Below, piece after piece: positions 8,544-17,200 of a DNA stretch of 21,967 nt. A program made the position numbers and the translations under genes. The DNA is taken from the NCBI GenBank assembly GCA_002389765.1, contig DGQM01000030.1, positions 1 to 21,967 of the forward strand, given 5' to 3'. A model generated the notes under the pieces. That model was not told the DNA's origin. It worked only from the letters and a program-made list of their open reading frames with translations, and searched no databases. This stretch comes from Bacteroidetes bacterium UBA4414 (GTDB lineage: Bacteria; Bacteroidota; Bacteroidia; Chitinophagales; Chitinophagaceae). How positions within the stretch are numbered: position 1 is the stretch's first letter; each line of letters starts with the position of its first letter.

Positions 8544-9086
8544 ATGAACACTGTATTAGAGATACTGAAATACATCCTCCCGGCCATTATAGTACTGATA
8601 GCATGCTACACTATCGTACAGAAGTTTCTGGTTACAGACATGCAACGCAAACAAATTGCCATGCTGCGCGAAAATCAAGAATTCACTGTACGTATGCGCC
8701 TGCAAGCGCTTGAAAGGCTGGCATTATATATTGAGCGCATCAACCCACGCTCGCTGATACCACGTGTATACATGAGCGGAATGACGGTGACAGACTTGCA
8801 ACAAGCTTTGGTGTTTACCATCCGTGGCGAGTTTGAACACAACCTTTCTCAACAGATATATGTATCCAGCAATGTGTGGAATACGGTAAAAGGTGTAATG
8901 GAGCAAGAAATAAACATGATAGGCGTAATAGCGCAACAACTGAAACCCGATGCAGCTGCAAAAGACCTGCATATGCGTATTGTAGATGTGGTACTTACGG
9001 ATGCAAGCGAACCACCAACAACTGTTGCCCTACAAATCATTAATGAAGAAGCTAAACGCATCCTTTCTGGTGGCGCAATGGCATAA
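8544..9086 (+). CDS. One-TM membrane protein of unknown function
   Basis: A 180-residue protein that I do not recognise as a named family, although it reads like a conserved Bacteroidota protein. Residues about 9-26 form one hydrophobic membrane helix. A charged, probably helical segment follows (MQRKQIAMLRENQEF, residues about 33-60), then an alpha/beta-looking cytoplasmic domain with no cysteine-rich, catalytic or nucleotide-binding motif. The C-terminus is helical (IINEEAKRIL). It starts at ATG 8544, with a degenerate -7 box TAATTTG at 8520-8526 about 18 bp before it. The mutase gene begins 36 bp after its stop without a terminator, so the two are probably one operon; a role tied to the mutase is only a guess. 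It is divergent from the activator operon. Confidence 0.75.
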   Translation: MNTVLEILKYILPAIIVLIACYTIVQKFLVTDMQRKQIAMLRENQEFTVRMRLQALERLALYIERINPRSLIPRVYMSGMTVTDLQQALVFTIRGEFEHNLSQQIYVSSNVWNTVKGVMEQEINMIGVIAQQLKPDAAAKDLHMRIVDVVLTDASEPPTTVALQIINEEAKRILSGGAMA

Positions 9087-9122
9087 TTTCCTTTTTAAGC
9101 AAGCAAACTCAAATAAGTAAAC

Positions 9123-10676
9123 GTGAGCGACAAGAAGATTGTTACCGATTCAGGCATTGAAATAAAACAAATATACTGCGAACCGGTTGCGATGACCGAA
9201 CAACCTGGTGAATTCCCTTTTACCCGTGGTGTACACGCAGCCATGTATCGCGACAGGTTGTGGACAATGCGCCAGTATGCAGGTTTTAGCACTGCCGAAG
9301 AATCTAACAAGCGTTATCACTTTTTATTGAGCCAGGGCGTAATGGGACTGTCTGTTGCCTTCGACCTGCCAACGCAAATTGGTTATGACTCTGACCATGC
9401 CATGAGTGAGGGCGAAGTTGGTAAAGTAGGTGTTGCCATCGACTCTTTGGAAGACATGGAGATACTATTTAAAGGCATCAACCTGCAGGATGTATCTACC
9501 TCTATGACCATCAATGCAACAGGTTTTATCCTGTTATCGTTGTATATAGCGCTTGCTAAAAAACAAGGTGCTGATGTAAGAAAAATATCAGGCACTATAC
9601 AAAACGATATACTGAAAGAATACGCAGCACGTGGTACATATATATATCCACCTGCGCCATCTATGCGTATCATCACAGATATATTTGAATACTGCAGCAA
9701 GGAGGTACCGAAGTGGAATACTATTTCTATTTCGGGCTATCATATACGTGAGGCAGGTTCTACCGCTGTGCAGGAATTAGCATTTACGTTGGCTAATGGT
9801 AAAGCATATCTGCAAGCTGCTATAGAAAAAGGACTTGACATCAATGTATTTGCACAACGCCTTTCGTTCTTCTTCAATGCACACAATAATATATTTGAAG
9901 AAGTAGCTAAGTTCCGTGCTGCACGCCGCATGTGGGCAAAGATTACAAAAGACCTTGGTGCTACAGACCCTAAAGCACAAATGCTACGCTTCCACACACA
10001 AACAGGTGGCAGCACGCTTACTGCACAACAACCACAAAACAATATAGTACGTGTATCGCTACAGGCACTGAGTGCTGTATTGGGTGGCACACAATCACTT
10101 CATACCAATGGCTATGACGAGGCACTCTCATTGCCAACAGAAGCAGCTGCAAGTATTGCACTCCGCACTCAACAAATCATAGCATTTGAAAGTGGCGCTA
10201 CAGATACAGTAGACCCACTGGCAGGTTCTTATTATGTAGAGCAATTGACTAACGAGGTAGAAGCTGCTGCATGGAAGCTGATAGACAAAATAGATGTGAT
10301 GGGCGGTGCTGTGAAGGCCATAGAACAAGGGTTTATTCAGGAAGAGATAGCCCGCAGTGCATACAAATACAATACTGCCATCGAAACAGGCGAGAAAATA
10401 ATTGTCGGCGTAAACAAGTTCACTACAAAAGAAACCAACGATACACCACTGCTGAAAATAGATGACTCCATACGCGTAGTACAAAGCGAAAAGCTGAAAG
10501 CATTGCGTGCTAAACGCGATAATGTGAAAGCTGAGGCTTGCCTGGCAGCCATCCGCGAGAAAGCACTGGGTACAGACAACCTGATGCCTGCTGTTATTGA
10601 AGCAGTTGAAAACCTTTGTACACTGGGCGAAATCTCTGATACACTACGTGCTGTATGGGGCGAGTATAAAGGCTAA
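9123..10676 (+). CDS. Methylmalonyl-CoA mutase large (substrate-binding) subunit, two-subunit type
   Basis: A 517-residue TIM-barrel subunit of an adenosylcobalamin-dependent acyl-CoA mutase, interconverting methylmalonyl-CoA and succinyl-CoA. The barrel is complete, but the cobalamin-binding C-terminal domain (DxHxxG motif) of single-chain mutases is absent, so a separate small subunit is needed and is not in this window. Residues that set substrate choice can be aligned by motif: Y52 in RQYAGF (Tyr89 of the Propionibacterium enzyme), R170 in KEYAARGTYIYPP (Arg207), and Y206-H207 in SGYHI (Tyr243-His244). Isobutyryl-CoA mutases have Phe and Gln at the first two sites, so methylmalonyl-CoA is the likely substrate. 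The RGVHAAMYRDRLWTM stretch resembles archaeal and bacillar two-subunit enzymes more than mammalian ones. The start is GTG at 9123; no upstream ATG fits. Confidence 0.88.
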   Translation: MSDKKIVTDSGIEIKQIYCEPVAMTEQPGEFPFTRGVHAAMYRDRLWTMRQYAGFSTAEESNKRYHFLLSQGVMGLSVAFDLPTQIGYDSDHAMSEGEVGKVGVAIDSLEDMEILFKGINLQDVSTSMTINATGFILLSLYIALAKKQGADVRKISGTIQNDILKEYAARGTYIYPPAPSMRIITDIFEYCSKEVPKWNTISISGYHIREAGSTAVQELAFTLANGKAYLQAAIEKGLDINVFAQRLSFFFNAHNNIFEEVAKFRAARRMWAKITKDLGATDPKAQMLRFHTQTGGSTLTAQQPQNNIVRVSLQALSAVLGGTQSLHTNGYDEALSLPTEAAASIALRTQQIIAFESGATDTVDPLAGSYYVEQLTNEVEAAAWKLIDKIDVMGGAVKAIEQGFIQEEIARSAYKYNTAIETGEKIIVGVNKFTTKETNDTPLLKIDDSIRVVQSEKLKALRAKRDNVKAEACLAAIREKALGTDNLMPAVIEAVENLCTLGEISDTLRAVWGEYKG

Positions 10677-11779
10677 GGAATATATAGTTTCTCTGTTTTA
10701 CCATTGCGTTGCTGTTCCCACAGCCATGCACTAACCGTTACTTTATCGTAGCTCTCAATACCATCTTTCTGGCCATTGAGTTTTAGGTATTGGTCATATA
10801 CATCACCTGTGTATGCCCCTATCTTGCTGCGATATTTACGGCGTTGTGCTCTAAGTGCTTTCAGGTGTGCCATTGTTGTAGCGTTCAGCGTTTCTTTTAT
10901 TGCATTGGCAGCAACAGTATCGCGCATACGCAATTGCATGTGCGTGTATAGCCAAATGTTGAAATAGGCCGAATACATAAATGTTGTATCTCTCGAATTA
11001 ACAGATAGTGCATAAGCCAATAAATTTGCATCATCTTCAGCACCAACACCTGCCTGGTGTGCCATTTCGTGGCACACCACATACGGCAGCATGAAATCTA
11101 ACTCACCTTTATTTACCTGCCCCTCTCCTGTGAATGGATTATAATAACCCTGCACACCCATGTACTGCATCCAGTTACCAAACAGTGATGGCTTTATGGC
11201 AAGCCCTTTCCCATTGCGATAGCAATCTGTTTGTTGCTTATAATAAGTCTTAGCTTTTTTAGTTATTTCTTTAAACCTGTAAGGTTTATAACCAACTATG
11301 GTAGTATTCAATTGCTGCACCAAAAACTTATCAAACTCAATAATAGAGCTATCGTTCCACTGCGCAGTATCTATATGCCAGTAATCGGCTAATGGTTCTT
11401 TGTAGTAATTTCCACCCCAACCTATCATAAACATGAAATAGATACCAGCCAGCGATGCTATTCCTTTCACAACAGAATACTTGAGCGTAGCTCCATAGTC
11501 TTTGAAATTCAACAGATAATAACCCCAACGGACAACTAGTACTACTAAACTCAATCCCCACAACACATACATAATATCCCCGATGCTGAAAGGAATTTTT
11601 CCAAAAAACAGATTCCTTAATAGTTGATAGGGTTGAAATACATAATAATTATACGCATCTGCATGACACGGACAATCAGCCAAATACCATATACCGATGA
11701 CCGATAAGACCGCTACTACAGCTATCTGTATTAGTTTTTGCCTATAGCGCCAATGCCATTTATGATGTGTATCCTGCAT
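10673..11779 (-). CDS. DUF3810-type membrane protein with zinc-protease HExxH motif
   Basis: A 368-residue inner-membrane protein. Three hydrophobic segments lie at about 17-33, 67-84 and 105-120, followed by a soluble domain of some 240 residues, probably outside the cytoplasm. This domain holds HEMAH at 237-241 and, a few residues on, GVGAEDDAN with E248 placed to be a third zinc ligand; the layout is that of a gluzincin peptidase. The family is known only as a domain of unknown function, so protease activity is inferred from the motif. Its TAG stop overlaps the TAA stop of the convergent mutase within one CTAA (10673-10676). No clear -7 box was seen upstream in the 50 bp before the divergent adaptor gene. 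Confidence 0.82.
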   Translation of the reverse strand: MQDTHHKWHWRYRQKLIQIAVVAVLSVIGIWYLADCPCHADAYNYYVFQPYQLLRNLFFGKIPFSIGDIMYVLWGLSLVVLVVRWGYYLLNFKDYGATLKYSVVKGIASLAGIYFMFMIGWGGNYYKEPLADYWHIDTAQWNDSSIIEFDKFLVQQLNTTIVGYKPYRFKEITKKAKTYYKQQTDCYRNGKGLAIKPSLFGNWMQYMGVQGYYNPFTGEGQVNKGELDFMLPYVVCHEMAHQAGVGAEDDANLLAYALSVNSRDTTFMYSAYFNIWLYTHMQLRMRDTVAANAIKETLNATTMAHLKALRAQRRKYRSKIGAYTGDVYDQYLKLNGQKDGIESYDKVTVSAWLWEQQRNGKTEKLYIP

Positions 11780-11780
11780 A

Positions 11781-11807
11781 TTGCAAGTTCAGTTATCGAT
11801 ATATTTG
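11781..11807 (+). promoter_or_regulatory. Promoter of the efflux adaptor gene
   Basis: A perfect -7 box TATATTTG lies at 11800-11807. A TTG at 11781-11783 is 16 bp upstream, shorter than the 19 bp seen in the edge promoters, so the -33 assignment is weaker. The predicted transcript start near 11811 gives a leader of about 19 bases to the ATG at 11830. Confidence 0.55.
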
Positions 11808-11829
11808 CTACACAATTTCTGAATAAATA

Positions 11830-12888
11830 ATGAAAGGAACGAGCATGGCATATCAAAAACAGGCAGCGGCATTATTACTATTGGCTACACTTGCAGGTGC
11901 ATGTAGCAGTGGCGAGGATGAAAATGCAGCCAAAAACAAACCTAAAGGATTGAATGCCGAAGCATATGTTGCCACTCCGCAATCTTTCAGTAGTGAGTTT
12001 GAAGCAAGTGGTTCATTGTTGGCAAATGAAGAAATTGAAATACATCCTGAAATTGCAGGTCGTGTTACAGAAATCAACTTTAAAGAAGGTAGCAAAGTAC
12101 ATAAAGGACAAACGTTGGTGCAGCTGTATGATGATGAGATAAAAGCACAACTGCAAAAACAACGCTCTCAACTTAAGCTACAACAAAACATTCTGAAGCG
12201 CCAGGAAGAGCTTTTGAAGATAGGTGGCATCAGCAAGCAGGACTATGAAACTACAGAAGCACAGATAGCATCCATCAATGCAGACATTGCTTATGCAGAA
12301 GCCCAACTAAGATCTACACGTATAGTAGCACCGTTTGATGGCACAATAGGCATACGCTCTATAAGTGTCGGAGCAGTAATATCTCCTACCACAGTTATAT
12401 CTACCCTGCAACAAACACATCAACTAAAAATGGACTTCAATGTGCCTGAGCAGTATTTGAAATCTATAGCTGTTGGAAATACTGTATATTTTTCGGTTGC
12501 AGGCAGAATGGATACATTGAGTGGTAAGATAGCTGCAATTGATGCAGGGGCAGAAGCAGGCACTCGTACTGTAAAAGTACGTGCTACAGTAGCCAATACC
12601 GATGGCAAACTAATAGCCGGCTCTTATGCCAACATCAAACTACCGCTGAACAGCGAGAATAATGCAATACTGATTCCATCACAAGCCATCATACCAACTA
12701 CTAAAGACAAAAAAGTAGCCCGCATCAAAGATGGCAAAATAGACCTGACTGTTGTAAAGCTGGGACAGCGCACCAGTGATAAAGTAGAGATTATTCAGGG
12801 CCTGTCTGCAGGCGATACCATTATCCTGACAGGCCTGATGCAAGCCAAGCCCGGTATGGATGTAAAAGTGAGTAAGCTGCGCAGCTAA
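11830..12888 (+). CDS. RND-type efflux periplasmic adaptor (membrane fusion protein), lipoprotein
   Basis: A 352-residue HlyD/AcrA-like adaptor that would bridge an inner-membrane pump and an outer-membrane channel. The N-terminus has a hydrophobic stretch ending LAGAC, with C25 the likely lipidated cysteine. A barrel-sandwich (lipoyl-like) half begins EIEIHPEIAGRVTEINFKEG near 68-87, a helical hairpin spans about 110-160, the second half APFDGTIGIRS is near 168-178, then the beta-barrel (about 195-270) and a membrane-proximal domain to the end. The usual downstream pump and TolC-like genes are missing: the next gene is ispH. An in-frame ATG at 11845 preceded by AAAGGA is an alternative start that keeps the lipoprotein signal. 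The partner pump must be encoded elsewhere. Confidence 0.88.
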   Translation: MKGTSMAYQKQAAALLLLATLAGACSSGEDENAAKNKPKGLNAEAYVATPQSFSSEFEASGSLLANEEIEIHPEIAGRVTEINFKEGSKVHKGQTLVQLYDDEIKAQLQKQRSQLKLQQNILKRQEELLKIGGISKQDYETTEAQIASINADIAYAEAQLRSTRIVAPFDGTIGIRSISVGAVISPTTVISTLQQTHQLKMDFNVPEQYLKSIAVGNTVYFSVAGRMDTLSGKIAAIDAGAEAGTRTVKVRATVANTDGKLIAGSYANIKLPLNSENNAILIPSQAIIPTTKDKKVARIKDGKIDLTVVKLGQRTSDKVEIIQGLSAGDTIILTGLMQAKPGMDVKVSKLRS

Positions 12889-12928
12889 TCCGGCCTACAT
12901 ATTATACATTTCATAACAGCCTAAAGCG

Positions 12929-12936
12929 TACCTTTG
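12929..12936 (+). promoter_or_regulatory. -7 box of ispH, giving a very short leader
   Basis: A perfect TACCTTTG lies 7 bp before the ATG at 12944, predicting a transcript start near 12940 and a leader of only about 4 bases. No TTG is found at a usual -33 distance. Because the box lies in the gap after the adaptor gene, ispH can be transcribed on its own, and read-through from the adaptor is also possible since no terminator separates them. Confidence 0.55.
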
Positions 12937-12943
12937 CTGCGCA

Positions 12944-14170
12944 ATGAAATCGTTCGACGTTCCGGTACACTACCGCAGTACACTCGTTACTGCCATCAAA
13001 CAAAAGCGCAAGGCTGCCGATAAGATGAAAAAAGACTTCAGCCCTACAGTTTTAGAGGCTGGTTCACTTCATTTAATTCTTGCACGCCACTTTGGCTTTT
13101 GTTATGGTGTAGAGAATGCTATTGAAATAGCATTTCGTGCCGTTGCCGAAAATCCCGGCAAACGAGTTTTCTTGCTGAGTGAAATGATACACAACCCCGG
13201 TGTAAATGCAGACCTGCAAAATCTGGGTGTGAAATTCATTATGGATACCAAAGGTAATATGCTGATGGGTTGGGATGAACTGACATCAGATGATATTGTT
13301 ATCATACCGGCATTTGGCACAACGTTAGAACTTGAAAAAACGCTCCGCGACAAAGGCATAGAACCCAGCAGGTACGAAACAACATGCCCGTTTGTAGAAA
13401 AAGTATGGAACCGTGCTGAGAAGATTGGTAAAGATGGCTATACCATTATAGTGCATGGGAAACCAAATCACGAAGAGACACGTGCTACTTTTTCACATAG
13501 CCAAGCCAACACGCATACCATTGTTGTAAAAGACATGGAGCAGACACAACTGCTGGCTAAATACATAACGGGAGAATTGCCTGCGGAACAGTTTTATACA
13601 GATTTTAAAGGGCAATACTCTGAAGGTTTTGATGCAACGAAAGACTTCAGACGTATTGGTGTGGTAAACCAAACTACCATGCTTGCCAGCGAAACACAAG
13701 GCATTGCAGATTACCTTAAACAGGTAATGATAGAACATCATCAACCTACTGCAGAAAACATCAGCGACTATGTTGCCGATACCCGTGACACCCTTTGCTA
13801 CGCAACAAATGATAACCAAAGCGCAGTACAAGGTATGCTGGAAACAGATGCTGATATTGCCATTGTTATAGGTGGATATAACAGTTCTAATACATCGCAC
13901 CTTGTAGAGCTTTGCGAATTGAAACTACCAACCTTCTTTATTAAAGATGAGCACTGTCTGGTATCAGACACATGCATCAAACACTTCGACCTGCATACAC
14001 ACACTGAGGTTGAAACCAATAATTACCTGCCAAATAAATCACCACTGCGCGTTATGATAACATCAGGCGCTTCTTGCCCTGATGCTTTGGTAGAGCGTGT
14101 AATGGAGCGCTTGGCTGAGCTAACTAAAAATAGCGAAGCATTAGCATCCGCAGCAGCAACATGGTCTTAA
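12944..14170 (+). CDS. ispH: 4-hydroxy-3-methylbut-2-enyl diphosphate reductase, long form
   Basis: A 408-residue iron-sulfur enzyme for the last step of the MEP isoprenoid pathway, reducing HMBPP to IPP and DMAPP. The three cluster cysteines are C53 (HFGFCYGVENAI), C148 (TTCPFVEKVW) and C285 (DTLCYAT). The catalytic region HGKPNHEETRAT is at 171-182, NQTT at 242-245, the substrate-binding GGYNSSNTSHL at 310-320, and TSGASCPD at 373-380. It is about 90 residues longer than the E. coli enzyme: a 40-residue N-terminal extension, an insertion between the second and third cysteines containing SEGFDATKDF, and a longer C-terminal half. That insertion and GGYNSSNTSHL resemble the plant/cyanobacterial long type. 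The ATG start at 12944 is favoured by the nearby -7 box, and the extension (YRS, DKMKKDFSPT) looks like real coding sequence. Confidence 0.93.
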   Translation: MKSFDVPVHYRSTLVTAIKQKRKAADKMKKDFSPTVLEAGSLHLILARHFGFCYGVENAIEIAFRAVAENPGKRVFLLSEMIHNPGVNADLQNLGVKFIMDTKGNMLMGWDELTSDDIVIIPAFGTTLELEKTLRDKGIEPSRYETTCPFVEKVWNRAEKIGKDGYTIIVHGKPNHEETRATFSHSQANTHTIVVKDMEQTQLLAKYITGELPAEQFYTDFKGQYSEGFDATKDFRRIGVVNQTTMLASETQGIADYLKQVMIEHHQPTAENISDYVADTRDTLCYATNDNQSAVQGMLETDADIAIVIGGYNSSNTSHLVELCELKLPTFFIKDEHCLVSDTCIKHFDLHTHTEVETNNYLPNKSPLRVMITSGASCPDALVERVMERLAELTKNSEALASAAATWS

Positions 14171-14183
14171 TTCATTACTATTA

Positions 14184-14223
14184 AAAAGAAAAGGTGCCAA
14201 TGAGATTTGGCACCTTTTCTTTT
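14184..14223. terminator. Bidirectional intrinsic terminator between ispH and pyc
   Basis: A perfect 17-bp inverted repeat (14184-14200 and 14207-14223) encloses a 6-base loop. The GC core GGTGCC is flanked by A-rich sequence on the left and T-rich on the right, so a hairpin followed by U-rich RNA forms from either strand. It starts 13 bp after the ispH stop and ends 12 bp before the pyruvate carboxylase stop, and should end both convergent transcripts. Confidence 0.88.
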
Positions 14224-14235
14224 ATCATAAGGTTG

Positions 14236-17200
14236 TTATGCAATCACCATCACAAGATCGCCTGTATTTACCAATGTACCTGATGGCAAGTCTACGCTAC
14301 TGATAGCTGCATCATGCGGTGCAGTTACTACCGTTTCCATCTTCATGGCTTCTATTACAAATAATGGTTGGTTTTTCTTTACCTTATCGCCTTTGCTCAC
14401 CAATAGTTTCGATAACATACCTTGTAGTGGTGCACCTATCTGATTAGCATCAGCCTTGTCTGCTTTACGGTTTTCAACCTTCTGCACTTTTACAGATTTA
14501 TCCAGTACATCTACGTTACGTGTCTGCCCATTCAGCTTAAAGAATACAGTACGTTTACCATTATCATCTACAGGTCCAATGCTCAGCAAGCGAATCAGCA
14601 ATGTCTTTCCTTTCGCAATTTCTATAGTAGTATCCTGCCCCATTTCCATACCGTAGAAGAAAATAGACGTAGGCACTGCAGATACATCTCCGTATTCCTG
14701 CCAGAAAGCAAAGCCTTCTTCAAATACTTTCGGATAGAATTTGTAAGACAGGAAATCTGTTATAGTAAGGTCTTTGCTGAATTTCTCTTTGAAAGCTTCA
14801 AACTCTTTATCAAAATCTACAGGAGGCAAATGCTTATTGGGCCTGTCTGTAAATGGTGTTTTATCTTTTAATACAATCTTCTGCAGGTCTTTCGGCAAGC
14901 CACCTTCCGGCTGTCCTATATCGCCCATAAAGAATTGCTGCACAGATTCAGGGAACGAAATATTCTCGCCATTCGCATACACATCTTCGCGCGTCAGGTT
15001 GTTGGCAACCATAAACTGTGCCATATCACCCACTACTTTCGAGCTCGGTGTTACTTTCACTATATCACCAAACATGTCGTTCACCGTAGCATACATGTCT
15101 TTTATCTGCTCAAACTTATCTCCCAACCCAAGTGCTATAGCCTGTGGCTTCAGGTTTGAATATTGGCCACCAGGTATCTCATGCTGAAACACATCAGCCG
15201 CACTCGCTTTCAATCCGGACTCAAATGGATAGTAGTATTCCCTCACAGTATCCCAGTAATCAGAATACCTGTTGAGCATTTTTATATCGTACGGATTTTC
15301 TCGCTCGTGGAATTTCATCATTTCCACAATGGCATTAAAGTTAGGCTGAGACGTAAGCCCCGACAATGAACCCAATGCACAGTCTACTACATCCACACCG
15401 GCATCAATTGCCATCAAATAAGTTGCAGGTTGCAATGATGATGTATCGTGCGTATGCAGGTGGATAGGAATATTAACGGTGCTCTTTAACGCAGTAATCA
15501 ATTCCTTCGCTGCATATGGCTTCAGCAAACCACTCATATCCTTGATGGCAAGAATGTGCGCGCCTGCGTTCTCCAAATCTTTAGCAATACGCAGATAATA
15601 ATCGAGTGTGTACTTCGTACGCTTCGGATCCAGAATATCACCTGTATAACAAAGTGATGCTTCCGCAAGGCCGCCCGTACGTTTGCGTACCATATCTATT
15701 ACAGGCACTACATTTTCCATCCAGTTCAGCGAATCGAAAATGCGGAATATATCTACACCCGTCTCCCACGATTTTTCTACAAACTTCTCTATCAGGTTAT
15801 CAGGGTACGCTGCATAACCCACGCCATTCGCACCACGTATCAGCATTTGCAGCAGGATGTTAGGTATTGCTTTGCGCAAATTTGCCAAACGCTTCCACGG
15901 GTCTTCTTTCAGGAAACGGATACAAACATCGAACGTTGCACCACCCCACACTTCCATACTGAATGTCTGCGGGTTATTCATCGCAAAGCTCTTTGCCACT
16001 TTCATCATATCGTAGGTACGCATACGCGTAGCCAGTAGCGACTGGTGTGCATCGCGGAATGTTGTGTCTGTATAGTGTATCTGCTTTTCGTTCTTCAACC
16101 ACTGTGCAAATGCATCAGGACCCAATTCCGTTAGCAGGTCTTTTGTTCCTTTGGGGTATGCTTGCAAGCTATCAAACGAGGGTACGATTGGCTTTTCAAA
16201 TTTGCGACCGTCGTGTTTCACCTTCACATCACTATTACCATTCACAGTAACCTCGCCTAAGAACTTCAGCATCTTCGTACCCCTATCCTGGCGTTGCGGC
16301 ATGTTAAACAACTCCGGATGCTCCTGTATAAAATTGACAGTTGCTTTACCTTCAATAAAGTCTTTATTCGTAATCAGGTTTTCGAGGAATGGGATATTGT
16401 TCTTTACACCACGAATACGGAACTCTCTCAATGCACGGTGCATTTTCTGTGCAGCATCCTGTTGTGTATTACCCCATGTACTCACTTTCACCAACATGCT
16501 ATCAAAGAACGGACTGATCTTCATACCCGGGTAAGAGCTACCCTCATCTAAACGCACGCCAAAACCTGTAGCATTGCGGTAAGTAAGCAACGTACCATAG
16601 TCTGGTTTGAAGTCCTGCGCAGGATCTTCGGTAGTAATACGGCATTGTATAGCCACCCCATTCTTTGGTATGGCTTGCTGGTTGCCCAGTCCTATTTCTT
16701 TATCAGACAGTTTGTAGCCATCTGCTATAAACAGTTGTGTTTTTATCAAGTCTACACCGGTTATCATTTCTGTAACCGTATGCTCAACTTGTATACGCGG
16801 ATTTACTTCTATGAAATAGATATTCTCCGCAGCATCTACCAGAAACTCTACTGTACCGAGGTTATTATAATTTACAGCAGATGCTATCTTAACTGCATAA
16901 CCATACAGCTTTTCTAAAGCACCATGACTGAGTGTAGTTGATGGCGCCACCTCTACCACCTTCTGGAAACGGCGTTGTACAGAACAGTCTCTCTCATACA
17001 AATGTACAATATTGCCATACCTATCGGCAGCTATCTGTATTTCTATATGCTTTGGGTTCTCTACAAATTTTTCAAGGAATACCGTATCATCACCAAATGC
17101 ATTCTTCGCTTCGCTCCTTGCTTCGTGAAATGCTTTTTTCAATTGCTCATCGTCCCTTACAACACGCATACCACGTCCGCCGCCACCTGCAGCAGCTTTC

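Noticed and set aside
16151..16534. 127-codon open frame on the plus strand
   Set aside because: It is antisense to the pyruvate carboxylase gene, with no start signal or recognisable domain.
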